DNA of 64,000 bases, taken from Polymyxa betae. Its lineage: Eukaryota; Endomyxa; Phytomyxea; Plasmodiophorida; Plasmodiophoridae. A program made the position numbers and the translations under genes. The notes under the pieces were generated by a model. That model did no database searches. It was not told the origin of the DNA and was given only the letters and a program-made list of their open reading frames with translations. The stretch spans positions 20,282-84,281 of the forward strand of contig RBZT01000234.1 of assembly GCA_003693705.1 (NCBI GenBank). Direction: 5' to 3'. This document shows positions 23,901 to 34,605 of the stretch, one piece after another; the first letter of the stretch is position 1; the number at the start of each line of letters is the position of its first letter.

Positions 23901-26673
23901 CGATGATGTCGACGTTGCGCCTGAAACGTTACGGCGACTTGAACAGGGAGTGGCGATACGGCCTGCCAACGTAACATAACGATACGTAAGAGACGCGCTT
24001 GAACAGTCTGTCCGATTCGAGCGATGGAACGGGCCGCGTTGTGTTGCGCTGTAGCGATCCGGCGCCAGTGCCGTAACGTAGAATGTAACGCCATGCGCAC
24101 ATAGCGTTGTAACAGCCGCTGACAGAGCGGTCCACGTCGAACATGATGACGCCACTGTCTCCATACGTTACAGACATTGCGCTGTTGGTCATGTAACATA
24201 ACCGCGTGCACCTTCCAGATACCCATCTGTAACATAATCAGCACGATTCCAAACGTCTCACGGTAACGTAAGCAGGTCAATCGGAACGTCAAATATGCCA
24301 ACAGACGATTTCATCCAGCGTCGATGATGGTCACGAAAAAACGAAAACCAGAAACGTTAGCACAGGGACTCACCTGAAGTCTGCGGTGTTGTATCTGTTT
24401 CGTTACAGCTGCATATGCAGTCCAGTGCCTCCATGCATTGCGGACCCTATCTGCCTGAGCTCGACACTAACGTAAACATAGGGGCAGGAGGTTAGTACCG
24501 AGCCGAGGTTAAAGAGTGACCTACCAGTGCCGCAACCAAACGCTTAGTACAGGCAACACGTTTCTCACGTAACGTGGCCCACTGCTGTAACATTCGTTCC
24601 CGGAGACGGGTCGACGAGCTGAAATTCAGGGCGATCTCGGTAGCGCGACGAGCTTGCGTCTGTATACCGACATGAGTAACGTTATAATAATGGCTTGGTT
24701 GTAACGTTACATTGGACTGGAGTTGAGCCCAGACATATTTCAGTCTTTCCAGTCGGACATGTAACAGCCGATAACAGATCAGCTGACGAGCTCGATGTCG
24801 GGCTGCAGTCCAGCGGCTCCCTGCGGACGTAACATCAAGGTTACGTTACGTGCAACATTACGGCCACGTTACAGGCATGGAATGCGGACACTACTGTACG
24901 CTGCCTCCATCGCACGATAATCTCACGGCGACGCTGACGCAATCGCCGGATACACGTTACCCATTTCTTGAGTAACAGAATCCCAGACCGGCGTGCGCAC
25001 CGTCGATCGATGCGACCTGCGTCATGGTGGTCAGGCTGGCCCCTATAGCGCGGGTAACGTGAATGCGGCCTGATATGTACCTAGTATCGTGTGCAGAGTC
25101 GATTTGCGCTGTCGGCTGCTCTGGACGTATTGGCGCCATCGCTGGAAACATGATCGTCGCGAATGTAACGTATTGGAGCATAACGACATCCATCGGGACA
25201 GTACAGCTATATGGGACAATCAGTTCCACAGCAATGACTGCAACGTAAGTGATTGAAATTCGGAACGGAAAGATCCAACAATAGGCCAGGTAGCAAAACT
25301 ATGATATTATGTTTCAACTGGAATAAACGTTACCGTGAATGAGATTTGGTGGTCTTTGTCCACGTCTCCATAAACGTAACGTGTGTCTTATAGTGAATGT
25401 GATCATGATATGACCGACCCGATTCCATAATCTTCTCATATAGATAGATCTCCTCATACTTAATAGACAGGATCGTAAAATCCGTCTCCGTCCATGATGT
25501 TCACTGCGTTCTTCACATCGCTGCTCGCTGCATTGGACAGCACGCCAATGCGACAGAGCGGCACGCATTCGGACGTAAATGTCACGGCGCAGGATACGTC
25601 GAAGTAGGTGGCGCCGATCTCGATGTAGTTGCCTCCATGCTTGTAATGCCAATCGCTGCCTGTATCGGCGTCGTAATCTGGCAGCCAGATACTCCGCCCC
25701 TATTCATGTTAGGGTTTTGAGGGTTTAGGGTTTAGGGTTTCTCACCTCGATATGCTAGGCCACCGAGCCGCCATTTTCGCCATGCTATCCTAAGACGAAC
25801 AGTACAACCGAGCTGGATTGATCGTTGTACGGCCTCCGTGCATTGTCGCCGTCGTACTAGCCGCTGATGCCAACGCAGGAACGTTGCACAGCCCAGCTGC
25901 TGGCGATGACGACGCAGCGATTCGGTCTGACGGCGAACGCAGCCGACGCTGTACGCCAGCCATTGCCGAATCGCCGACCGCGATCGGTGCAGTACGACTC
26001 GGCGTAGACGTACCAGCCCGGCCCTGGTCCGCAGCCTGGATCTGAACACCGAACGCCACCCCGAGAGAGCCCGCTGACGGCGGCGGCGATCAACCAGCTG
26101 GAAAACGGCGTGCTCAAGATGCTGACCGTACTGCCCCTGCTCCTGACGAACATATCGCCGCCACTGCTGCAGGTAACAGCGCTCCGTGCTAATGGTCGAC
26201 GTGTGCTGCAACAGAGCATGACGCCGTACTGTCCCGAATGCTTGGCGCAGGGCAGCGGCCCGCGTAATGCGGACAGCGCGCTGCAGCCGCCTCCGCAACA
26301 GACGACGTTGCGTGGTCTGCAACCGCCATGTTTGGACGGTACGACTCAATCGGACCCGGCGGCATTGCTGACGGAATCGGCGCGTTTCTCGCCGGCGGTC
26401 CTGACAAGCGCGCCATGCGTGGAACGCTCGTCGCCGCCTCTGTTGCTGCCGATGTCGAGCGACGAAATCGCCGGCGAACGCATCGGCGTCATCCTGGTTG
26501 AGGAAGACGGCTCGTGCAGCGGCCATGATGATGGGTGATAGAAGCCCCCGATGCAGAGCTGACGCTAATGCAGCCTGTGCAGCATACCATCGGTCCAGAT
26601 GAGATGCTTGATGTAACAGATTGTGTCGCAGAACGGCCACCAGATTGGCATCGGAGTCGCCAGCTGGGGCCAT
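17918..26673 (-). CDS. Giant Sfi1-like centrin-binding repeat protein
   Basis: A run of minus-strand exons encodes an extremely Arg-, Gln- and Trp-rich protein, starting at ATG 26673 (MAPAGDSDANLVAVLRHN). Repeats of 20–35 residues each carry a core like A-x-x-x-W-R. Examples are RAFHAWRACQDRR, CYLQQWRRYVRQ, ALSGWRSVFRSR, LALQAWRQLHRD, CFQRWRQYVQSS, STLRHWRRIATA, LHTLRKWNRQAH and AIRSWRRYCSQL. This is the Sfi1 repeat: helices that bind centrin along a filament at centrosomes, basal bodies or striated fibres. Near 18700–18400 the repeats give way to a coiled coil (YRHKIEEDMRRLQADRNRLL), and the chain ends at about 17918. The splice 25746/25699 was checked by phase. Total exon count is above 15 and not fully resolved. 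I cannot exclude that this is two adjacent genes. Confidence 0.75.
21149..21170. repeat. Interstitial telomere-like repeat inside intron
   Basis: Tandem CCCTAAA units meet an inverted TAGGGTTT unit. They lie inside a 52-nt intron (21177–21126) of the Sfi1-like gene, directly after the GTACGT donor. Confidence 0.8.
21721..21751. repeat. Degenerate telomere-like repeat inside intron
   Basis: AAACCCTAACCCTAGAGCCC followed by further CCTAA units. It fills most of a 53-nt intron (21757–21705) of the Sfi1-like gene. Confidence 0.75.
25709..25740. repeat. Interstitial TTTAGGG repeat inside intron
   Basis: On the plus strand, AGGGTTTTG is followed by three tandem GGGTTTA units. The array occupies most of the 46-nt intron 25745–25700 of the Sfi1-like gene. 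The splice is confirmed by reading phase on both sides. Confidence 0.85.
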
Positions 26674-26891
26674 ACTGCCCCCTTCCCAGGTTGTCGGATT
26701 TGTGGGTCTCAACAGCAATGTTCTGTGCCGAGTATGAAACCTTGCAACATCTGGTCTGGTTGCCGTTTTTTCTCTTTTTTTCAAAAAAATTCGATTATAA
26801 CGATATCAGTTAATCCATTATTGTAAACGTTGTTAGGCATGTTTTTATGTGTGTTTTGACAAAACGTCGAAGTTTGAAGGGTGGATGGGAT

Positions 26892-27565
26892 CTAAAGCCA
26901 AATGGAAGGGTACTTCTTCCTCCTGAACTTTTCAAATACGATCGTGAATACGATCAGAATACAGGACCCTATGATAAGCGGGAACATCAGATAGAAGAAC
27001 GAGACCATTGACAACGGTTGATGAGCTATTATATAGGCTGTAGCACCACCAGGTGGATAGGAGATTCCAATCACCTAACAAATCACAAATCAATATTTCC
27101 TCTCTCTACAATTCCATCCCGAAAAATCACAGCGATATTTGAAAACAGCGAAATTTCAACATCATTTCGCATCGCTGGGAAATGTTCGCTTAAGGAAATC
27201 TGCTCGTGCAGACGGATCACCTTCATGAGCATTGTGCTAACAGCAACGGACAACGATGAACGAATCCATGTTGATGATGGCGCTGGCAATGCATAGGCGA
27301 AGGCAGAGGCGGTGACCGCTGACAAGACCTGCCCGCCAATCACATGTCGAGGGATGGCGGCCACCGACGTCGGAATCGCATACATGATGACGACGGCGGC
27401 GCCGAACGACCCGTTCAGCCATGGGAAGTTGGTGGCGACGGTCAGACCTTCGAGGACGATGAAGGTGACGAACGGACCCAGGAACGAATTCAGAATGTGG
27501 CGGGGATAGGGCGGGCGCCACGATCGGGACACCCACGTCTCCCGCTCTGCTTTCACCGAGAACAT
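26892..27565 (-). CDS. HPP-family integral membrane protein
   Basis: Two exons, 27565–27221 and 27074–26892, with a 146-nt intron give 175 residues. Four hydrophobic segments are visible. The family hallmarks are GSFGAAVVIMYAIPTSVAAI, PRHVIGGQVLSAVTA and, across the splice, the PPGGATAYI motif. The residues HPP that name the family appear here as YPP. The C-terminus is cytosolic and basic (FEKFRRKKYPSIWL). Plant and cyanobacterial HPP proteins transport nitrite across plastid or cell membranes; the substrate here is not known. It is divergent from the transhydrogenase-like gene, with 287 bp between start codons. Confidence 0.9.
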
Positions 27566-27852
27566 TACAGATGAACCCAGCCTCCGATCATAGATTTCGA
27601 CAACGTCGATGAAAAGAGCCCAGCGAAGGTTAATCAGTCTCTCGTGATATGGGTCAAATCTGGAATCAGTTTTTATTATAAAGTCGTTGGTGACTCTGAA
27701 AATGAAACTTTTTATTGGATTAAAATCGACTTTGAAATTTATTACTGCATATTATAGAGAGAAATTTGAAGTGAGACGATCGAGCGCTTATAGAGAAGAA
27801 ACCGTCATCGTGGGTGCAGTGTTTGCTGACAGACAACATCATAGTTAGTCCG

Positions 27853-29665
27853 ATGTTCTTATGGAGGCTGGGGCGGCGACGGCGTCCGTTCTGCAGGTTC
27901 CTGTCGGTCGTGGCCAAGGACAACCAGCAGCGCTATGATCTGGTCGTGATCGGGTCGGGGCCGGCCGGCCAGAAATGTGCCATCAATGCTGCGAAGATGA
28001 ACAAGCGGGTGGCCATCGTCGATAGCGGCGTCATGATGGGAGGCGTCTGCGTCCATAAAGGCACAATCCCGAGCAAGACGTTTCGGGAAGCGATTCTGTA
28101 TCTAACGGGATACAGACAGCGAGGTTTCTATGGCCGAGACCATCAGGAACGGGAACGAATCGATTTCTATGATGTAAGTCCTGTCTAACAAATTCGTTCA
28201 AGCTGTCTGTAAATCTTGTTCAAATAACCTTTATTATGAATGCAGCAGTTGAATGGTTTGTGCTGTAGATTATGGAGCGAGTGAAGAAGGTTGAAGGATG
28301 GGAGACCGAAGTCATCGTCTCGCAGCTGCAGCGAAATAACGTGACGGTGACGCGAGGCCTGGCGTCGTTTATCGATGCCAATCGCATCCAGGTTCAGCAT
28401 GATCCCAGAGAGGCTGCTGAAGGAGTTGTTCATGATTCGGTACGTTTTCTGCTGCTTTTTACCTCGTTGTAATGGCTTAGCTGGTTGTCTCTTGTGTTTC
28501 ATGCAAAATCTGAATCATCTCCGTCCAGAGCATGATAGAATTTGATTACGCTATGGTAGCTACCGGAACATTTCCTGCCGGATCGCCATTATATCCCTTC
28601 GACAGCAAATACGTTTTCGATTCGGACTCGATCCTGAGCGTAACAGCCGGAAATGTTCCTAAGAATATGATCGTCGTTGGTAGTGGCGTCATTGCTCTAG
28701 AATACGCCTCAATGTTCAATGCATTACCTGGGTTGGTTGCGATGCTTCTCCCATCTTTATCGCAGAAGCGTTCGTGTTCGTGGAACAATGCGTATTGACG
28801 TCCTTTCAGATCGCGGGTGACGATCATCGACAAAGCTGCTCAATTTTTGAGTTTCGCAGATCAGGAAGTCTTGGACGTTCTTCGCGATAGCATGCGTGGG
28901 AACGGAGCAACTTTTAGGTTGGGCGAAACCGTCACCAAAGTCGAGGTTCGCGAAGGTCGCGTCCATGTCTGGCTGGAATCTGGAAAGATAGTCAAAGGCG
29001 ACGCGCTGCTATACGCTGTGGGCCGTCAAGGGAATACTGCCAATCTGAATCTGGAAGCAATCGGCATTGAACCAAACAATCGCGGTCTGATTCCAGTGAA
29101 CCAGCAATATCAAACCAGCGTCCCGAACATCTATGCTGCTGGAGATGTAATTGGGTTCCCTGCACTGGCGTCGGTGTCGATGGAGCAGGGTCGAATCGCA
29201 TCCAATCACATGTTCAAAATGCCAATCGAGAGCAGCATCAACTTGTTCCCGTACGGGATCTACACGATTCCTGAAATATCCATGGTTGGCGCTAGTGAAC
29301 GTGATCTAACACATAAACGGATCCCTTATGAGACCGGCGTTGCCAAGTTCGATGAGCTGGCTAAAGGGCAGATGTTGGGGCTCAAGCATGGGTTTCTGAA
29401 GATTCTCTTTTGCCCCAACACCAGAAAATTGCTCGGTGTCCACGTTATTGGTAAATTTGCTTTCTTTGTTGATTGTCGCGTAGTCTATGCCTGACCTAAA
29501 GACAGGTGAAAACGCCACAGAAATCATCCACATTGGGCAAACTGTATTAACGATGGGCGGAACTATTGATTATTTCAGAGACCACGTGTTCAATTTTCCT
29601 TCTTTCACTCAGGTAGAGATGCCTAGATGCAAATTAAGGCTTAGCAGAATCACGACCCTCTGTAA
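27853..29665 (+). CDS. Soluble pyridine nucleotide transhydrogenase-like flavoprotein (SthA type)
   Basis: Exons 27853–28173, 28269–28439, 28529–28731, 28810–29450, 29506–29612 and a short last one to about 29665 join in frame to ~487 residues. The N-terminus ([20 protein letters not shown]) looks like a mitochondrial presequence. FAD binding is at [18 protein letters not shown] and the NAD(P) fold is at [17 protein letters not shown]. The second FAD motif is [12 protein letters not shown]. The redox-disulfide site of dihydrolipoamide dehydrogenase is changed: the segment reads [13 protein letters not shown], keeping one Cys and replacing the second with Thr. That is the SthA pattern. The C-terminal [17 protein letters not shown] matches SthA. 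The reaction would be NADPH + NAD+ = NADP+ + NADH. The last exon is the least certain part. Confidence 0.88.
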
Positions 29666-29865
29666 TAGGCATACCGGGACGCCGCTTTGGACGGAATACG
29701 AAGGCTCTAATACAATACTTCGTCTCGGCTATTGATCCGAGATTGTTTCACGAACTGCTTTCATCATATTATATGATACGTTAATTGGGAACGTCGCAAA
29801 CCAAATCGTTCGCTTGAACTGTCGTGCCAACCACGGAGCCTTTTCTTCTAAATGTCTCTCTATCA

Positions 29866-30781
29866 TCATACGTTATTACAACTCTGCAACACGCTCGCCA
29901 AAAAGAGGAATTGTCGAAAGTTTGTGAGAATTGAGAAATATTGTGGGAATTTGCTACCTAAGATATCAGGCAGTCTATAGCCCTCATCACCTTCGGCAGA
30001 AACCAGTGATTCAACCAGAAGCTCCTCCATCCGACTTTTATCAACACTAAGTATCCTTGCCTCATGCTGTGCTTCAGCAAGGACGCACTCCATCTGTTTT
30101 ATACGCTCCGTTACGTGTCTCATTTCATCTTGCAGCCCACTAAGGATTCTTTGTGAACGGTGTTCTTCTTCCTCCAATAGCTCCCGAATTATTCGGTTGT
30201 GAGCGCTAACAGACCATTTTCAGAGTTAACAATCCAAAATCGATGTCTTAAAAAAATAGTGCCAACCTCGCCTGCTTTCTCCAGAGCTTAATTTGAGTGC
30301 TACGAGAACATTGTCTTCTATCTGCGGCGTTAAGAGCTGTTTGAACTACAGAAGCTTCATCGCGGATACGACGCAGCTCATTCTCCAGAACTTGCTGATG
30401 AACAGAGGCTAATGTGATAATTAGGAAAATGTTGTGATCAAAGACTACCGAACCTATGATTTGCAGCTTCACCAAATCTGAGTTTAACTGCTGAAGACCT
30501 TGGAAATCATGCGAGCGTATGGAATCGAATCCTTTCACAACAGTTTGTCTTTGAAATGGAAATTGATCGCAACGCTAATTGCCAGTTAGGAACAAAAACG
30601 AAAAAGAACATTCACTAGCAACTTGCTCGAATCGCTCAATTTCAGTAGAGAGGTAAAACTGAACTTGAGCAAGATGGCGCTGAAGTGAGAATAGAGCAGA
30701 TCTGTTATCGTCACCGTCTGCGTTTTCAAATCCTGGAATATCGTCGATGACCAGGATGAGCATATCTTCAAGCCGTCGCAT
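29866..30781 (-). CDS. Small coiled-coil protein, unknown
   Basis: About four exons on the minus strand, starting at ATG 30781 (MRRLEDMLILVIDDIPGFEN). The first exon encodes a helix with SLQRHLAQVQFYLSTEIERF. Later exons encode FQGLQQLNSDLVKLQIIG, VLENELRRIRDEASVVQTAL and SGLQDEMRHVTERIKQMECV, a nearly continuous heptad pattern. The last exon ends near 29866, and its final 30 residues may be intron read-through. Introns are 40–50 nt. No family is recognised. Confidence 0.6.
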
Positions 30782-32075
30782 GCGGGATATAGATTTGGAT
30801 AAGTTACGAATAGAAGCATCAGCCTATTATTTCTCAGTATTGCAAATCAGCACAACCGCCTTTATAAAAGTTTATTGTAGGTATGAGTACTTAGCAAACA
30901 AGGGCATAACCCCAAACTTTAGGACTTATTAAAACATAGGTGCATCAACCAAATTACGACGTACAGAAGCGGATGCATTCTGATTTTCAGGCCAATACTG
31001 GCACAAGGATGCCGACTCCTGGTCCTGACGAACAATGATTCGTCCCTCCTGGTGGTCGTCATGACTTGAGGATTGCATGAATGGCTAGCAAGTGCCAAGT
31101 ACTGTACCAAAAAACGGATTTAAAATCGCGTTACATGCAAGCCAAAAAGTAGGCGCTCACAGTCGCGCAAAAACTGCTGCGCAACATTCCTGTCACTCAC
31201 AAAAACAAAAAATCAAAGCAGTCCTAGTCCGCAATGTGAATTTGATCCGCACTGTGTTTACAGTTTTCTTTTTTTTATGCGTGATAAACCGGAAAGATGC
31301 AATAGTCATATGGAAGATCCATATGGAAGGATGGAGTCCAAAAAGCGTACCAGCGATGACCTGCTTCGAATTTCGCGAATTCTACAGTTTATAGTCTATA
31401 AAACGAAAGTATTTTGTGTTATTTTTAAAACCAGCGGACTGTTGCAATTCCCTCTTCTTGACAAATCATGTCTCGGTCTAACTATCGCCAAGTTACGATC
31501 CTGTTGAGTGCGGTCGAAACCAACGAGCTCATTAAACTGCTCGGTTCCCGCTGTTTCACATCGATAACATGATAATTTCCACCATCAACTAAATAGATAT
31601 GCATGGCAACCCAGCGACATTCGAGTTTACTATTAATTCCACCATAGTAACTCAGAATCCATTATGCCAGATGATCGAAAATTGTTCGGTGTCATCGACG
31701 TCTTGGATCGGAGCGAAGCAAAATTTTGTTAATCTTTACTGACAGAAATTCCAGATTTTTTTTTCGTTTTCATTTCAAACTGGCTGATTTCTTTCATCCT
31801 AGTGGAATTCCAGCTCTGGAATAAGACAATAGTGAGATCCCCCACCTACCGATCACCTTACGAAATGGTTTCTTGCCATTAGCTAATCGGCCAGGTAGTC
31901 TAAACTGGCTTTACAGTTGTTGGAAATCAACATCAGTCTTCGTATTGGTTATTTTGCTGGTGCTATAGACTTCTAATGCGCCGATTCATTTGAAGGAAAC
32001 GTGAGAGTCGACTGAAGTGCAGCAAAAAGTCGAAGTCGCGGCCTCGATCCAATCCATATCGAGGTTGCTGTCCGC
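30782..32075. other. Large intergenic region, no gene recognised
   Basis: 1.3 kb of AT-rich DNA with only short open frames on either strand and no family motifs. A small perfect inverted repeat CATATGGA/TCCATATG with a 3-nt loop lies at 31307–31325. Promoters for the coiled-coil gene (-) and the acetyltransferase (+) should lie here. Confidence 0.4.
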
Positions 32076-32801
32076 ATGGACAATGGCGACCTGGTGTGGT
32101 CGTCTCCAACCAAGCCAGACGCCAGCGTCCGGGCGGAAGGTGAACGACGGCCGGAATCATCCGACAGCTCCATTCCTGGGGTCACCATCAGGACGCTTAA
32201 TCCTAATGATCTGGACAACCTGCGCCAGCTCGATAAGCTTCTGTTCCCGGTCACCTATTCTGATTCGTTCTATCATAATCTGCTAGCGAATCCTAACCTA
32301 AACAGGGTTGCTGTGAATGCTGATCGCGTATGCCATGATCATCTGAAAACCAGCAGGTGCTGATATGAAATATTTTAGGAAATTGTTGGCTGTGTCACCT
32401 GCCGTTATGTTCGCTATAAACAGTATGGCCGCTCTGTATGGGTATCGACGATTCCACAATGTGTTGGATATATTTCGACTTTGGGTGTCAGTCCGAATTA
32501 TCGCCGCCGTGGTCTAGGAAAACGTCTTCTAGAAATCGCCCTAGAGGAGCTTAGCAAAGAATGCAACACTGTTATATTGCATGTGAAAGCTGATAATACC
32601 GCTGCAATTCAGCTCTATCTTAACGCTGGCTTCGTTCGGGTTAAATATTTACCGAATCATTACTTGTTCGATAATCAGTATCACGACGCCATTCAGCTGC
32701 AACGAGGTCAATGTGATACTATTCACTCTTTAGATTCAGCACTGGACCATGAGGATGATGGCTCGTGGCTTTCGTGGGCACCCAGATGTACCATATTCTA
32801 G
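32076..32801 (+). CDS. NAA50: N-alpha-acetyltransferase NAA50-like (GNAT)
   Basis: Two exons, 32076–32327 and 32379–32801, with a 51-nt intron give about 224 residues. After a disordered 35-residue leader, IRTLNPNDLDNLRQLDKLLF and PVTYSDSFYHNLL match the NAA50 opening (IFPV-x-Y-x-D-x-FY). The acetyl-CoA loop is in TLGVSPNYRRRGLGKRLLEI (Q/R-x-x-G-x-G/A). Then come VILHVKADNTAAIQLYLNAG and a Tyr-rich strand (KYLPNHYLFDNQY). NAA50 acetylates N-terminal Met before hydrophobic residues in the NatE complex at the ribosome. NAA60 is a weaker alternative. A 40-residue acidic tail follows the domain. Confidence 0.87.
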
Positions 32802-32942
32802 CCAAATTTAGATTTCATTATGCATTACCCATATATCGATTATTGTATTTATCTGTTTAACTAAAGTCTGAATTCGCAGTCTCGATGTTTGTCTGTTAAG
32901 TTGAACAGAATTCATGCTTGGAAGCTTTATTGAACTTTTGCA

Positions 32943-34133
32943 TTAATATACCTCCCAGTGCAGGGACCAAGGGCCTTGGTAATGCTCTTTCTTGCCAGAA
33001 GAGAGATTGTCGACTTCGATTTGGGTGACATCCCGAACCTGATCAAGATTGAGCCCATTACAGAACTGAAAGTAGGCTTGCGTGACATCGACAACACGAT
33101 CATACTCAAGGCGGGCCATGTTCATCATATCGCGATGCATCATCCCAATCATGCCCATAAAACCAGCTGGTTTGCCATTGAACGTGACCCGGATTGTTTG
33201 AGAATCCATCGGAGAGGTCACGTTATGAAGCAACACAATTAAATGTTTGTGATCGGGAACGCCAGCTTCCATAGGTTGGAATTGTATTCCGGTGCCGATA
33301 CCTCCATCAACAGCAGAAGCCGCTCGTCGGAAAACATCATTATATGGAAATTTTACATTTCGACCGTATGCTGCTTGAAACGTCGTAGTGGATCCCACGA
33401 GATCATAGCCTCCGACAACCTGATCGTTAAAAGCGGCTAAATTAGCTTTCGGATGTAGTGCTATCCACATCGAAAACACGACGTTAACGAAAGAATGATG
33501 TAGCCAGAAGATCGGGTCAAATGCCGACGTCTTGACAGGAACCATTGTACCACCGATACTGTTGTGGACGATAGCATGAACGGCTTCCAGCTCGCGTTGA
33601 AATTCGCCAAAGTCGTTTCGTGTTAATGCACGATAAACGTATTCGGCAAGATACGGCGCACTCAAATCTTGCCAATCACGGGTGGTTAAGACGTTTCGTA
33701 GTTCGCCACCCTGTGCACTATCGTACATGTAGCCAGTGTTTAGAGGGTTTCGTTGCCCTTTGTATGTTGGAGAATCGATAATTGGAATATGAATCTCTTC
33801 GGTCCAGTCCCAATACGGCCACATATAGCCCAACTCGTTTTCCATGAAGATCAGATACGCCCGATGCCATGCAAGAAAGGTTGGTTTTTCGTGTGGGCAT
33901 TGATACCGGTCATCACCATGCATTCGAGCGATATCAACGTATTTGCCAGACTCTTGAAGACGGCCAAGCTTGCCAAGAAACTTGTCAAGATCGGAACTGG
34001 ATTCAGCTAGAGCTCGGATATCAACAGGTGTTTGAGCATCAGATTTGTTAAGCAAGAGAAGCACGACGCCGATCGTGATTCCAACGGCGATTAATGACAC
34101 GCCCATCAAAATTATTGCTCGTTTGCTGACCAT
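32943..34133 (-). CDS. Membrane-anchored tyrosinase (type 3 copper)
   Basis: An intronless 396-residue protein. Residues 6–28 form a single N-terminal transmembrane helix (AIILMGVSLIAVGITIG), after which the chain would lie outside the cytosol. Copper site A has His72 (ARMHG), His81 and His90 (FLAWHRAYLIFMENEL). Copper site B has His186 and His190 (VHAIVHNSIGG) plus the His212/213 pair (FDPIFWLHHSF). Cys79 sits in a CPH triplet with His81, the spacing of the Cys–His thioether bridge of fungal tyrosinases. The C-terminal 130 residues form a beta-rich domain (KHLIVLLHNVTSP; IRVTFNGKPAGF), perhaps shielding the active site. The enzyme would oxidise phenols to quinones. It is divergent from the DENN/F-BAR gene. 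Confidence 0.92.
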   Translation of the reverse strand: MVSKRAIILMGVSLIAVGITIGVVLLLLNKSDAQTPVDIRALAESSSDLDKFLGKLGRLQESGKYVDIARMHGDDRYQCPHEKPTFLAWHRAYLIFMENELGYMWPYWDWTEEIHIPIIDSPTYKGQRNPLNTGYMYDSAQGGELRNVLTTRDWQDLSAPYLAEYVYRALTRNDFGEFQRELEAVHAIVHNSIGGTMVPVKTSAFDPIFWLHHSFVNVVFSMWIALHPKANLAAFNDQVVGGYDLVGSTTTFQAAYGRNVKFPYNDVFRRAASAVDGGIGTGIQFQPMEAGVPDHKHLIVLLHNVTSPMDSQTIRVTFNGKPAGFMGMIGMMHRDMMNMARLEYDRVVDVTQAYFQFCNGLNLDQVRDVTQIEVDNLSSGKKEHYQGPWSLHWEVY

Positions 34134-34476
34134 AAGTCAACGTGCTCGCAAGTGCCGTTTGTTGATGGCAACAACGGTGCCAGGGGATTGGTAAATTGCC
34201 AGAAGGCTTGGGATTGGATGGCCCTTTGGAGATGGAATTTAGCCCGGTTCCGATTCTGGAAGAAGCATCGGAAGTGACTCATGCGGGGTCGGCTGTCGAT
34301 TTGGGTGCGGCAGTTCGGGTGTTGCTGCCAGAGACGCCAATGTGCTGTCGCCATCGCATCCGTATGAAGTCGTCAGCATGCCTATTAAGCATAACATAGA
34401 AGATTGTCAAGATTTCAAATAAATTTCATACGAAAATCTCGAGTATCGTAACAGGTCTTCGCGGGACCTGCAGCCC

Positions 34477-34484
34477 TATAAAAG
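34477..34484 (+). promoter_or_regulatory. TATA box upstream of the DENN/F-BAR gene
   Basis: TATAAAAG, a full consensus TATA box, 129 bp before the ATG at 34606. It is the clearest core-promoter element seen in the window. Confidence 0.55.
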
Positions 34485-34605
34485 GGGTGACAAATTCAAT
34501 TTGCTGCTTGGGGCGGCCACCTCTTCTCTTTGACGATCATAGTGTATGTAATATCGGTCGGAGCTGCTGCATGATCGCCTGATCGTATGGCCGTTGGCCA
34601 GCCGA

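Larger units (their letters stand above)
20392..25400. repeat. Dispersed GTAACG / CGTTAC motif field
   Basis: Within this 5-kb part of the Sfi1-like locus the pentamer GTAAC or its complement GTTAC occurs roughly 70 times by eye, against about 10 expected by chance. It is often extended to TGTAACG or ACGTAACG. It occurs in exons and introns and in both orientations, and is rare in the first exon (25.8–26.7 kb) and in neighbouring genes. Some copies encode the Leu-Arg of the repeat (TTA CGN), but many are in other frames. Confidence 0.7.

Noticed and set aside
21149-25740. Telomere-like repeats as a chromosome end or assembly join
   Set aside because: The arrays are only two to four units, lie inside introns of a gene whose frame continues on both sides, and normal genes flank the region.
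27814-27852. Upstream extension of the transhydrogenase-like protein
   Set aside because: It would start at GTG. The ATG at 27853 gives a typical mitochondrial presequence.
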